NCBI RefSeq assembly: GCF_014699035.1 | Contig: NZ_JACXAA010000007.1 | Coordinates: 124,001 to 188,000 of the forward strand | DNA: 64,000 nucleotides | Direction: 5' to 3' | Origin: Spirosoma validum | GTDB lineage: Bacteria; Bacteroidota; Bacteroidia; Cytophagales; Spirosomataceae | In this document: positions 9,174-18,413 of the stretch, one piece after another | How positions within the stretch are numbered: the first letter of the stretch is position 1 | Layout of the letters: each line of letters starts with the position of its first letter | Position numbers and translations under genes: made by a program | The notes under the pieces: generated by a model | What the model was told of the DNA's origin: nothing | Database searches by the model: none | Seen by the model: only the letters and a program-made list of their open reading frames with translations

Positions 9174-9380
9174 AGTATTTCATAGATAAGGTTTACTACT
9201 AGTACCAATCCAGCCTGATGGAACTCAGGCTGTACCGGCTTTATGGTTGTATTCAGGTAATAAGAGACAAATACGTAGCATTTTCTACTGATTAACCGGA
9301 CGAACATTCAGCACATGAAGTAAGGCCAGTGTAATTTTTCTCTTGGCGGAGTGAAGCAGTTGCAAAAACTCTATTTACTT

Positions 9381-9454
9381 AAACACAGTGCCGCGGAGAA
9401 CACAAAGAAAACGTTCTAACTATGAGCCTTTGTGCCCTCTGTGGCTCTGTGTTT
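9381..9454. repeat. Imperfect inverted repeat in the 287-bp gap before susD
   Basis: Arms 9381-9407 (AAACACAG...CACAAAG) and 9428-9454 (CTTTGTG...CTGTGTTT) pair with a few mismatches. ACACAGAG/CACAAAG palindromes are a familiar dispersed motif. The same gap holds a small palindrome CAGCCTGA/TCAGGCTG (9211-9218, 9225-9232). I see no gene in 9174-9460. Confidence 0.7.
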
Positions 9455-9460
9455 TCACCA

Positions 9461-10990
9461 TCAGAAGTTTGGCGTTAAAGCGGCTTCAACGGCTGGCAGA
9501 CCGTAGTAGTCATCCAATACAGTAAAGGCATTCGGTGGAGGGACAGCCCCAGCCGGGAAATAGTAATCGGCAGGCTTGGCTTTTACCTTTGCTCCATAGG
9601 CACTAATGATCTCCTTCACGCGGCCTGTTCTGGTCAGATCGAACCAGCGTTTGTTTTCAAAGGCTAACTCAACCCGTCTTTCTTTGAAGATAGCTTCCCG
9701 CATAGTGGCCTGCGACGATGCTGTCGTAGCCGCTAGTCCTGCCCGAGCGCGCACTCGATTCAGATACGTAGCAGCCTCACCCGTTCTCCCCTGTTCGTTT
9801 ATGGCTTCAGCCATAAACAGCAACACTTCGGCAAAGCGATAAACGGGCCAGTTCTGACCGGTATTTTGATTCAGCGAGTGCGTCCGTGCGTATTTTTTGA
9901 TATACGGATAGTTTTTTTCGGCTCGGAGACTAGTACTCAAAAAAACGTTTCCAATAGAAATATCTTTCCGTTTATCGCCTGGTTCGTAGGCTTGAATAAG
10001 ATCCAGGGTTGGAATGTTGTTGCTCTCCTGAGATGTAGCCTGTGGGTTCGATGTACCGACAATAGGTTTGATTTCATCCGCTGTAATCGGGGAGGGAAGA
10101 AAGCGGTAAATCTGGTTACCATTATACCCGGCCGAACCTTCCATATACTGAATCTCAAACACCGATTCCTGATTATTCTTGTTTGTGCTGGTGTATGAAA
10201 AGGCGTCGTTGTAATCCGACATCAGCGCGTAGCCATCGTTGGTTATTACGTCTTTCATCTGCGTTTCAACCTGCGCCCATTTTTTCTGGGTCAGATAAAG
10301 ATTTGCCAGCAGCGTTTTCGCGGCTCCCGACGTAACCCGCCCTTGTTCCTGATCTTTTTTGTTAGGCAACAACTTACTTGCTTCCGTGGCGTCCTTTTCG
10401 ATCTGCGCGTAAATTTCCTCCGTCGTCGAAAGTGGTAAGGCAGCATCTTCCCGACCCGTAATAGGTACTAAATGCAGCGGTACTCTGCCAAACAACCGAA
10501 CCAGATCGAAGTAAGCAAAGGCTCTTAGAAAGAGCGCTTGTCCTTTCTGATTATTCTTGTTCGCAGCGCTGGAAAAGGTGATTCCGTCGATGAGTGACAA
10601 AACCTGATTCGCACGGGCAATGATCACGTAATTTAACCGATACTGTACCAACACGTTGTCATTCGCTGTGATTGTTGTGTTTGGTATAGTTCCAGCCGTT
10701 GTTGGAACCGCAAAATCAGCAACGTTTTCGGTTGGGTCAACAGCTCCATAGAGCGTATTCCGGGCATAATACGTGTTGTCGGAGTGCATTTCCTCCAAAA
10801 CCCAGGCCCGCTCGTTATACATCTGCCGAAGCGGTACATAAGCCCCATTAACCGCCTGCTGAAAGTCAGACTCGGTCTTAAAAAACGTTGCCGAACTCAG
10901 CAGTGTTTCGGGCACTACATTTAGAAAATCTTTCGAGCAACTGGTCAGTGCGATTGCTAAAAACCAGGCTGCTATGAATTTACGTTTCAT
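9461..10990 (-). CDS. SusD/RagB family outer-membrane lipoprotein (first pair)
   Basis: 509 residues from the ATG at 10990 (MKRKFIAAW); the frame extends 9 codons upstream without support. A lipoprotein signal ends LTSC (Cys18), followed by the SusD-typical KDFLNVVPE. The body has the TPR-like helical SusD fold with the FLRAFAYFDLVRLFG, AKTLLANLYLTQKKW, VYRFAEVLLFMAEA and LNRVRARAGL landmarks and a C-terminal FKERRVELAFENKRWFDL stretch. It caps the SusC transporter encoded just upstream and binds the glycan at the cell surface. It forms a pair with the 1077-residue SusC protein. Confidence 0.96.
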   Translation of the reverse strand: MKRKFIAAWFLAIALTSCSKDFLNVVPETLLSSATFFKTESDFQQAVNGAYVPLRQMYNERAWVLEEMHSDNTYYARNTLYGAVDPTENVADFAVPTTAGTIPNTTITANDNVLVQYRLNYVIIARANQVLSLIDGITFSSAANKNNQKGQALFLRAFAYFDLVRLFGRVPLHLVPITGREDAALPLSTTEEIYAQIEKDATEASKLLPNKKDQEQGRVTSGAAKTLLANLYLTQKKWAQVETQMKDVITNDGYALMSDYNDAFSYTSTNKNNQESVFEIQYMEGSAGYNGNQIYRFLPSPITADEIKPIVGTSNPQATSQESNNIPTLDLIQAYEPGDKRKDISIGNVFLSTSLRAEKNYPYIKKYARTHSLNQNTGQNWPVYRFAEVLLFMAEAINEQGRTGEAATYLNRVRARAGLAATTASSQATMREAIFKERRVELAFENKRWFDLTRTGRVKEIISAYGAKVKAKPADYYFPAGAVPPPNAFTVLDDYYGLPAVEAALTPNF

Positions 10991-11119
10991 ATAATTCAGT
11001 ATAAGTTTATAGGTCATTAGATTGTCATTCAGTAGTCATTGTTTGTAGCGATAAACAGGATAATGCATCACCACCCAATGACAATTAATGACTACCGATA
11101 ACTATTCATGACACTAGGT

Positions 11120-14100
11120 TTAGAAGTTCAGGTTGACACCAAGCGTATACGTACGTGGCACTGGGTAGTTCGAGAAATCAACGCCCTGACTCAAATTATC
11201 TCCAGGTCCATCGCCAGCTCCATTGCCGCTAGTCTCTGGATTAGGGCCACCCCAGTATTTCGTGAAGATGTACACCTGTTGTACGCTTCCATACAATCGG
11301 GCCGACTTGAAAAACTTGTTCATTGGTCCGAAATTATAGCCCACCGTTATGTTCTTAATGGTGAAAAACGACGCATCGGCCAGGAACTGTGTACTATGCC
11401 AGTCGCGCTCGACTCCCGTATAATTTCCGCCATTGTTCGTTGCGCCGAACATACCCGCTCCTGGGGTGATCACATTGGTCGCTACGCTGGTCGGATTACC
11501 GCCAACATTGACGATGGTGTTTTGAACGCGGAAACGGTCTTTTACACCTTCAACCATGTTAAATACAGCATCCAGATTGGCCGTGCTATATAAGTGGCGC
11601 ACCCACAACTGATTTCCATAGGAGCCAGAACCCGTAATTGAGAAATCGAAGTTGCCGTATTTCAGATCGTTGGTAATTCCATAGGTAAATTTCGGGAATG
11701 GGCTGCCAATAATTGTGCGGTCATCCACATCACCACCGTTCGTAATAACGCCATCGCCGTTCAGATCTTTAAACTTAATGGTACCGATAGCCGAACGTCC
11801 TGGAATAACGGGTGACGTTCTGAGTTCTTCAGCACTCTGATAATACCCTTCCTTGACCAAACCATAGAATTGGCCGAAGGGCTTACCGACCTGCGTAATG
11901 TGGAAGCCCGTACCACCATATACCCGGTCAATACCCGGAGCGAGCGAGACAACCAGATTTCGGTTAAACGAGATGTTGGCGTTGGTCGTCCATTTCAGTC
12001 TTCCCGTTGTATTTTTGGTCGTCAGCGAGAATTCATGTCCCCAGAACTTAATTTCACCAATGTTATCCGAGAAGAAACTAAATCCCGATTCCTGTGGAAT
12101 CTGCACATTATAGAGCAGATTTGTCGTACGTTTTGTATAGAAATCGTAGATGAACTGGATACGGTCATTGAATAGACCCAAATCAAGGCCAGCATCAAAC
12201 TGTTTGGTTGTTTCCCAGCCTAAGTTTGGATTAGCCAATGACGTAACAACAGAACCTGTAGCCACATTACTGCCAAAAACCGCATTCGTTGTGTTGTTCA
12301 CCAGAGCATAGGACGTATAGTTACCAATATTGTTGTTACCGATTACGCCGTAACTGGCCCGGATTTTAGCAAATGAGATCTGCTGAATCGGTTTGAGAAA
12401 TTCTTCATCCGAAACAACCCAGCCAACCGAAGCTGATGGGAACGTACCAAACTGGTTGTTCGCGCCAAATCGGGACGAACCATCGGCCCGGACGGCTGCG
12501 GTGAATAAATACTTGCCTTTGTAGTTATACGTCAGACGGGACAGGTAGGAAGTTAGTGTCCATTGATTGATGCCATTTAACGTACCGCCCCGATTTATAT
12601 TGAGCGCTCCCTGAATGGTTGGCAATCGATCATCGGTATACGTATCGGCCTGAATACGATTGAACTCCTGCCGATAAAACTGGTTCGTAAAACCAGCCAG
12701 CAGTTCAAAATTGTGATCGCTAAAGCTGCGGGTATAGGTTGCCAGGTTTTCGTTCAGCCAGGACGTATTTTCCAAACCCTGCCGAATCGAAACAGCTGTG
12801 GTTGGGATTGGTACGTTAATAGCACTGGTTGCCGTTGACGGGTTAAAGAAGAAGAATTTAGAGTTTTGGTACTCTATGTTCATGGTCGACCGGAGGGTTA
12901 GTCCCGTGATCGGCCGGTATTGCACATAAGCATTGGCCAGCAGGTTTGTATTCTTGGTTTCGTTGACCAACTCGCTGGCGGCTCGCACCCAGTTCGGATA
13001 GGAGAAAATATTACCTGTATTATCTGGCAGTTTATTAACCTTGGTCAGTTCGCCGTTAGCGTCATAAATTGGATAGATTGGCCACGTATGCAGTGCGTTG
13101 AACAGAATCCCGGTACCCCGGTCACCATCGGTTCGGGGCGTGTTGTCGAACACGTACGAGGGTGCTACGTTAAAGCCAACCGTTACCCGATCCGATATGT
13201 TATAGTTTGAGTTCAGACGCAGCGAGTACCGTTTATATTTATTGTTCAGTACCACCCCATCCTGACTGAATATACCGGCTACCAATGACGTATTGGCTTT
13301 GCCTGTATTGTTGGAAACACTCAGGTTATAACTCTGAATGGGTGCTACACGCAACAGCGCATCGTACCAGTCGTTATTTTTCCCCTCATACTGTGCGGGA
13401 TTCTGAAATATTTCCGGCACGGCCTGCCCCTGATCTTCGTAGTATTCTTTCTTAAACTGAGCAAATTGTACAGCGTTCAGCATTTTTACGCGACCTCGTA
13501 CGGGTACCTTCTGCACACCTGCAAACGCGCTGAAACTAATGTTTGTCTGACCAGGTTTGCCTTTTTTCGTAGTGATCAGCACAACTCCGTTGGCCGCCCG
13601 CGAACCATACAACGATGTTGAAGCGGCATCTTTCAGCACCGATAGATCCTCAATTTCATCGGGGTTAAGCTGGGCAATGTTCCCCGTTATCGGGAAACCA
13701 TCGACTACATAAAGCGGGTCACTACCCGCCGAAACCGATACCTGCCCCCGAATACGGATGGAAATTCCCTGACCAGGCTTACCCGTAGCCTGGTTAATCT
13801 GAACACCCGCTAACCGTCCCTGCAGTTTCTGACCAATCTGCGAAACCGGCAAATCCTTGATTTCCTGTGCACTTACCGTCTGAACGGCACCCGTTATTTC
13901 CTTTTTCAGCTGACTACCGTAGCCAACCACAACGACTTCATTCAGTGTCTGATCGTCTGGCGCCAGCGTGACCGTCAGCGTAGCCTGACCGCCAATAACG
14001 ACTTCTTTACTCGCGTAGCCAACAAAGCTAAAAACCAACGTTGATTGGGCACTTGGTGCATTGAGCCGGAAACTGCCCGAAGCGTCGGTTGTCGTTCCCT

Positions 14101-14353
14101 GCGTGGTCCCTTTAACAACTACACTTACGCCCGGCAGTCCAGACCCTTTCTCATCAATCACTTTTCCCGACACTGATACGTCCGCAGACAGGGTGTTTAC
14201 GTGCAATTGTTCCGGTTTGGGAATGTGCAAAGCCAGTAACTGGCCGTTAGTAGTCTTAGTCTCCTTCTGTAGAATTGGCTTAAGTTCCTGGGCAAAGCTG
14301 GGGAATGAGCCTGCCATCATACTTAGCGCTGCTAACTGATAGAGTCGTTTCAT
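11120..14353 (-). CDS. SusC/RagA family TonB-linked outer membrane transporter (first)
   Basis: 1077 residues: signal peptide MKRLYQLAALSMMAGS...FAQ, a carboxypeptidase-D-like domain (VSGKVIDEKGSGLPGVSVVVKG, about 60-135, split here only for description), the TonB-box-like region TLNEVVVVGYG, a plug with IRIRGQVSV and DPLYVVDGFPI, and a long beta-barrel ending in LNF. It imports oligosaccharides with its SusD partner using TonB energy. It is clearly paralogous to the protein at 26444-29674: both share the N-terminal PILQKET stretch and the same carboxypeptidase-D-like domain. Its upstream DNA has an element also found before the second susC. Confidence 0.96.
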   Translation of the reverse strand: MKRLYQLAALSMMAGSFPSFAQELKPILQKETKTTNGQLLALHIPKPEQLHVNTLSADVSVSGKVIDEKGSGLPGVSVVVKGTTQGTTTDASGSFRLNAPSAQSTLVFSFVGYASKEVVIGGQATLTVTLAPDDQTLNEVVVVGYGSQLKKEITGAVQTVSAQEIKDLPVSQIGQKLQGRLAGVQINQATGKPGQGISIRIRGQVSVSAGSDPLYVVDGFPITGNIAQLNPDEIEDLSVLKDAASTSLYGSRAANGVVLITTKKGKPGQTNISFSAFAGVQKVPVRGRVKMLNAVQFAQFKKEYYEDQGQAVPEIFQNPAQYEGKNNDWYDALLRVAPIQSYNLSVSNNTGKANTSLVAGIFSQDGVVLNNKYKRYSLRLNSNYNISDRVTVGFNVAPSYVFDNTPRTDGDRGTGILFNALHTWPIYPIYDANGELTKVNKLPDNTGNIFSYPNWVRAASELVNETKNTNLLANAYVQYRPITGLTLRSTMNIEYQNSKFFFFNPSTATSAINVPIPTTAVSIRQGLENTSWLNENLATYTRSFSDHNFELLAGFTNQFYRQEFNRIQADTYTDDRLPTIQGALNINRGGTLNGINQWTLTSYLSRLTYNYKGKYLFTAAVRADGSSRFGANNQFGTFPSASVGWVVSDEEFLKPIQQISFAKIRASYGVIGNNNIGNYTSYALVNNTTNAVFGSNVATGSVVTSLANPNLGWETTKQFDAGLDLGLFNDRIQFIYDFYTKRTTNLLYNVQIPQESGFSFFSDNIGEIKFWGHEFSLTTKNTTGRLKWTTNANISFNRNLVVSLAPGIDRVYGGTGFHITQVGKPFGQFYGLVKEGYYQSAEELRTSPVIPGRSAIGTIKFKDLNGDGVITNGGDVDDRTIIGSPFPKFTYGITNDLKYGNFDFSITGSGSYGNQLWVRHLYSTANLDAVFNMVEGVKDRFRVQNTIVNVGGNPTSVATNVITPGAGMFGATNNGGNYTGVERDWHSTQFLADASFFTIKNITVGYNFGPMNKFFKSARLYGSVQQVYIFTKYWGGPNPETSGNGAGDGPGDNLSQGVDFSNYPVPRTYTLGVNLNF

Positions 14354-14447
14354 GAATTTTAGAGTAAAAGAGATAGGATTGTAGAAGTAAACAGGTTAGA
14401 GAAAAAGCCAATCGAATACCCAAATATTACCAGCTTTGGTCCGGGAA

Positions 14448-14510
14448 CTTTCCCATACCTACCCAAGTTTGGCACTATTCGGATAATTTTCTTGTAATTT
14501 TCAACAATAT
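14448..14510 (-). promoter_or_regulatory. Conserved element upstream of the first susC
   Basis: This 63-bp stretch matches 29759-29820, upstream of the other susC, at about 85 percent of positions by hand alignment, with long identical blocks (ATACCTACCCA, TTTGGCA, ATAATTTTCTTG, AATTTTCAA on the + strand). It lies 95-157 bases before the susC start. The rest of the two leaders does not align, so this looks like a shared promoter or operator rather than recent duplication of the whole region. Confidence 0.75.
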
Positions 14511-14572
14511 AAGCTTAGACCCACAAAGTTTTACCCTGCGATTTGCGCTTTTAATTTGGCGTACAATCGGCC

Positions 14573-16777
14573 TTAATTGATAAACACCTCGTCGACCAGC
14601 AGTAGGGCCTGCTTGCCTTTATTACCATGCCATTCGGGAAGCTTAGGCACTGGTTTTGCAACGATTTTCAGGTAAGAAACGGTATGCGGTTTGAACGTAC
14701 ATCCGATTGCTTTCAAAACCGGATCGCTTTTTTTGATGGGCATTTCGGGATGCGCAGTGGCGATCAATTTCAGGTTATCCCGCTTATCACCGCCCCATAT
14801 TTCAATCTCAGCCGGAGGAAAGATGCCCGTTTCTGGCTCAATCATTGTCCGTAAATCAACAGACGTAACGTTAACGGGCTTTTTAAACTCGGAAACCAGC
14901 ACCAGATCATTTTTTCGGACACCTGCCCAGTTATTAGCCCAGGCCGGGCTGTTAGCATTAAACGTACCCAGCTTGTGATCAAAAAACGTATTGGCTCCCT
15001 CCGCCTGATGCACCGGATTGAGCGGCATTAGTAAGTTCGCACTATCGGGTTTATAACCACTTTTATAGTAATTGAACGTAACGACAGGGCTACTGAACCA
15101 GCCTGATTTATAAGCCTTTGCCTTAATTATTGTGCTTCCGGTAATAATCGTTTTATCGTTATTAATAGGCGAATGAATACTATCAGGATCCGTTCCGTCT
15201 GTTGTGTAGCGAATTTCAACACCTTTTATAGGATGTCTCAACTGAATGGGCGTTGACTGTGCGAAAATGGCCGTATTCTTTAACTGGGGCGGATTCAGCC
15301 GGATAGGTTCGCTTTTCTCACCGTCAAATCCGGCAATGAACTGAATACGGGGATTCGCTTTTTGCAGTTGGTGAATCTCTTCGTCAGTTAATCTGGTTTC
15401 CCAAAGAGCAACGGTTTTCAGCTTTTTGAACGTACCAATTTGGTTTCTCAGATCGGCATATTTAACGGCTGTACCCGACAGGGCCAAACTTTTCAGATGA
15501 TTTAACGACGCCAGTTGGTTTAATTCTTTACCCGTTATATCGGTAAAATTGACATCCAATTTTTCCAGATTCTCGAACTGGCCTATGTACTTCAGGTCAG
15601 CATCTTTCACAGGCATCTTATTCAGATTCAGATAAACAACCTGACTTTTGATCGGACTTAATTCCTGTAATTTCTCTGGTGAATACGTGGCTTTGTTGTA
15701 CAGATTAACGGCCAAAGCGGGGGACTCCTTCGCCAGTGGGGCAATGGTTCGGTAATCAGTGTTCAGTTTTTTGACGGTTTCCTCGTCGGCAGCGTCGAAG
15801 GCAAATCCGGGTTCAGCCTGTTTAGTTGGCTTGAATAGAGCAACCGCCATGATACGTAGCGAATCGGTAGCTGGAAGATCAACCACTTTCTTAGTAAACT
15901 CAGCACGCCCTTTCACCCACAATGCCAAAAGCCTTATTTCGGCTTCGGTTAGTTGCGCTTTCCCCGAAGGTGGCATATGTTTCTTTTCGTCTACCGGTAG
16001 GTGTATACGTTTGAGCAATAAGCTCACATCAGGATCACCCGCTACGTATAATTTTCCACTCTTCCCTCCTTTTCGAATCGCTTCAGCATCGGTCAGTGCC
16101 AGTTCGCCTTTCAATTTCTCCGGATTATGGCAACTGGTACATTTCTGCTCAAAAATGGGTTTGATCACGTCGTTGAAAACAAGCGCCTGTTGAAGATCGA
16201 CCGGTGCTGATTTCAGCTGATGCGTAACGGGCGCCAGTATAAAATCCTCGCCATGCGTAATAACCGAACCGTAATGTCCCGCACCAATCAGAACGATACC
16301 CATCAACACAGCTCCCGTTTGAGCGATAGCGGGCGAGTACCAGGTCTTTCTTCGGCTCCAGTATATAAGTGCCGCCAGATAGAAAGTCAGTACACCTGTC
16401 CATTTATGCCATTGTACGACTGCGCCCGTGTAACCATCTTCTCTCGACAGAAACAAACCCATAATGACCGTAACGGCGGCCAGCAAAGCGCCTACTAAGA
16501 GCAGATTCGTTGAAAACGTCCGGTAAAATTCCGAAATGTCGGGGATGCGACTTTCCGACCTATTAATTGTATTCGCTTTGTTGAAGCGAAAGACTTCCAT
16601 CACCACCGCCAGCAGCAGAATGACGATTGGAAAATGCAAAATTAACGGGTGTAGGCGCCCAATGGGTTGCAACCAGACAGGAATTACTATTTTGCTTTCA
16701 AATAGTAGCAAAACTAAAATAAACACTGCCGAAGCAAACAACGCCTGTTCTGCCAGTCCAGCTAACTTTTTCTGCAT
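14573..16777 (-). CDS. DUF2231 / PSCyt1 cytochrome c / leucine-rich / chitobiase-C-like membrane protein
   Basis: 734 residues. A first transmembrane helix (about 11-27) is followed by a four-helix DUF2231-type membrane domain (35-175; IGRLHPLILHFPIVI, HKWTGVL, GHYGSVITHGED). A planctomycete-type cytochrome c comes next, with CTSCH at 213-217 and MPPSGKAQLTEAEIRLL after it. Then come leucine-rich-like segments (about 375-470, NLEKLDVNFTDITG), a chitobiase C-terminal-like fold (GVEIRYTTDGTDPDS, about 515) and a C-terminal beta domain. It probably anchors an electron-transfer and ligand-binding module in the inner membrane facing the periplasm. It is encoded just upstream of the first susC and just downstream of a DUF1501 gene. 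Confidence 0.83.
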   Translation of the reverse strand: MQKKLAGLAEQALFASAVFILVLLLFESKIVIPVWLQPIGRLHPLILHFPIVILLLAVVMEVFRFNKANTINRSESRIPDISEFYRTFSTNLLLVGALLAAVTVIMGLFLSREDGYTGAVVQWHKWTGVLTFYLAALIYWSRRKTWYSPAIAQTGAVLMGIVLIGAGHYGSVITHGEDFILAPVTHQLKSAPVDLQQALVFNDVIKPIFEQKCTSCHNPEKLKGELALTDAEAIRKGGKSGKLYVAGDPDVSLLLKRIHLPVDEKKHMPPSGKAQLTEAEIRLLALWVKGRAEFTKKVVDLPATDSLRIMAVALFKPTKQAEPGFAFDAADEETVKKLNTDYRTIAPLAKESPALAVNLYNKATYSPEKLQELSPIKSQVVYLNLNKMPVKDADLKYIGQFENLEKLDVNFTDITGKELNQLASLNHLKSLALSGTAVKYADLRNQIGTFKKLKTVALWETRLTDEEIHQLQKANPRIQFIAGFDGEKSEPIRLNPPQLKNTAIFAQSTPIQLRHPIKGVEIRYTTDGTDPDSIHSPINNDKTIITGSTIIKAKAYKSGWFSSPVVTFNYYKSGYKPDSANLLMPLNPVHQAEGANTFFDHKLGTFNANSPAWANNWAGVRKNDLVLVSEFKKPVNVTSVDLRTMIEPETGIFPPAEIEIWGGDKRDNLKLIATAHPEMPIKKSDPVLKAIGCTFKPHTVSYLKIVAKPVPKLPEWHGNKGKQALLLVDEVFIN

Positions 16778-16790
16778 CTTGTGTAACGCG

Positions 16791-16833
16791 GGTGGGAGCC
16801 CGCGATTGCGTATTAAAATCGCGGGTTCCCACC
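16791..16833. repeat. 17-bp inverted repeat between DUF1501 and cytochrome genes
   Basis: Arms 16791-16807 (GGTGGGAGCCCGCGATT) and 16817-16833 pair with one mismatch around a nine-base loop. This is another GC-rich dispersed palindrome filling the gap. Confidence 0.8.
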
Positions 16834-16860
16834 GTAACGGCGGCCCCGCTTTACAACAGC

Positions 16861-18315
16861 TTACGCTATAATATCGTGAACAACTTTCCCGGATACGTCG
16901 GTTAACCGATACCGGCGGCCCAGATGTTTGAAAATCAGCTTTTCGTGGTTGAGCCCTAGCTGGTGTAGAACTGTAGCCTGGAAATCGTGGACGTGCACCG
17001 GATTACTGGCAATGTTATAACCCATTTCGTCCGTTTCGCCATACACGATACCGGGTTTGATCCCACCGCCCGCCATCCAGATTGTAAAGCAACGGGGATG
17101 GTGGTCTCTACCGTAATTTTCCTTAGTTAATTTGCCCTGCGTGTAGCTGGTACGTCCAAATTCACCACCCCAGATCACCAGCGTTTCGTCTAGCAATCCC
17201 CGCTGTTTGAGATCGGTAACCAGTGCCGCCGATGCCTGATCGACATCTTTAGCCTGCTTCGCTATTTCGAACGGCAGATTTCCGTGCTGATCCCAGCCCT
17301 GATGATACAACTGAACAAAACGAACCCCGTTCTCAGATAATTTACGAGCCAGCAAACAGTTAGCCGCAAACGTCCCAGGCACTAAGCAGTCTGGACCGTA
17401 GAGCTTAATGATGTCGTCCGGCTCTTTCGACAAATCCATTACGTCTGGTACAGCGGTTTGCATCCGGTACGCCATTTCGTATTGTTTTACTTTGGCCATA
17501 ATTTCCGGATCACCGAATTCCTGATAGCCCATTTCATTCAGTTGGGCCAGATTGTCGAGCATGTCACGGCGGTCCTGCCGGTTCATGCCTTCGGGGTCAC
17601 GCAGGTAAAGTACAGGGTCTTCACCTTTGCTAAACTGAACCCCCTGGTGGATGGAATCCAGAAAACCATTCGACCATAATTTAGAGTAGACACCCTGCCC
17701 ATTGCCAATACCCCGCGAAAGCAGTACGGTAAAGTTGGGTAAATTTTTATTTTCATTGCCAAGTCCGTAGCTCAGCCAGGAACCCATACTCGGCCGATTA
17801 CCCTGTTGCGAGCCCGTTTGCAGAAACGTCAGCGCCGGGTCGTGGTTGATAGCTTCGGTATACATCGATTTCACAATGCACAGATCATCGACGATTTTAG
17901 CCGTGTATGGAAACAGATCACTTACCCACGCCCGCGACTGGCCGTATTGTTTAAAATCAACGAAGGAACCCACCAGTGGAAACTCCTTCTGATTGGCGGT
18001 CATACCCGTTAATCGTTGCGTTCCTCGTACGGATGGCGGTATTTCCTGCCCCCACATCTCCCGCAGCTTCGGCTTGTAATCGAACAATTCCTGCTGCGAG
18101 GGCGCCCCGTTCTGAAATAAGTAAATGACTCGTTTGGCTTTGGGCGCAAAATGCGGCATTCCGGGCGTAAATCCCTCTTCATCAGCACCGTTTCCCCGAA
18201 ACAAATCAGGAATCAGCAGCGATCCTAAAGCCGCACTTCCCAGCCCCAAACTTAGTCTGGACAGGAAGCGACGTCGGTTAAAATTAAATCCGTGTTCTAA
18301 GATTTCTTTTTCCAT
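16861..18315 (-). CDS. DUF1501 domain protein, Tat-exported (second copy)
   Basis: 484 residues with a twin-arginine signal (NRRRFLSRLSLGLGSAALGSLL) and the DUF1501 core, a relative of the alkaline phosphatase/sulfatase fold: APSQQELFDYKP, GSWLSYGLGNENKNLP, GPDCLVPGTFAANCLLARKL, RFVQLYHQGWDQHGNLP, VIWGGEFGRTSYTQG, GRDHHPRCFTIWMAGGGIKPG. The paired DH/HxxDH-type residues suggest a metal site. DUF1501 genes nearly always sit next to PSD1 cytochrome genes; here it directly follows the one at 18414-20759. Its reaction is not established. Confidence 0.92.
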   Translation of the reverse strand: MEKEILEHGFNFNRRRFLSRLSLGLGSAALGSLLIPDLFRGNGADEEGFTPGMPHFAPKAKRVIYLFQNGAPSQQELFDYKPKLREMWGQEIPPSVRGTQRLTGMTANQKEFPLVGSFVDFKQYGQSRAWVSDLFPYTAKIVDDLCIVKSMYTEAINHDPALTFLQTGSQQGNRPSMGSWLSYGLGNENKNLPNFTVLLSRGIGNGQGVYSKLWSNGFLDSIHQGVQFSKGEDPVLYLRDPEGMNRQDRRDMLDNLAQLNEMGYQEFGDPEIMAKVKQYEMAYRMQTAVPDVMDLSKEPDDIIKLYGPDCLVPGTFAANCLLARKLSENGVRFVQLYHQGWDQHGNLPFEIAKQAKDVDQASAALVTDLKQRGLLDETLVIWGGEFGRTSYTQGKLTKENYGRDHHPRCFTIWMAGGGIKPGIVYGETDEMGYNIASNPVHVHDFQATVLHQLGLNHEKLIFKHLGRRYRLTDVSGKVVHDIIA

Positions 18316-18356
18316 AATACGTATCCACGGACCGGGCCGCGTTTCTTAGCCTATTT

Positions 18357-18412
18357 GGTGCCACGGACTTTAGTCCGTGAATTCAGAAAAACGGACTAAA
18401 GTCCGTGGCACC
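18357..18412. repeat. Perfect 22-bp inverted repeat before the PSD1 stop codon
   Basis: Arms 18357-18378 and 18391-18412 are perfect complements (GGTGCCACGGACTTTAGTCC... ) with a 12-base loop, ending one base from the PSD1 gene end at 18414. Each arm is itself partly palindromic (ACGGACT/AGTCCGT), so several hairpins can form. Confidence 0.9.
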
Positions 18413-18413
18413 A

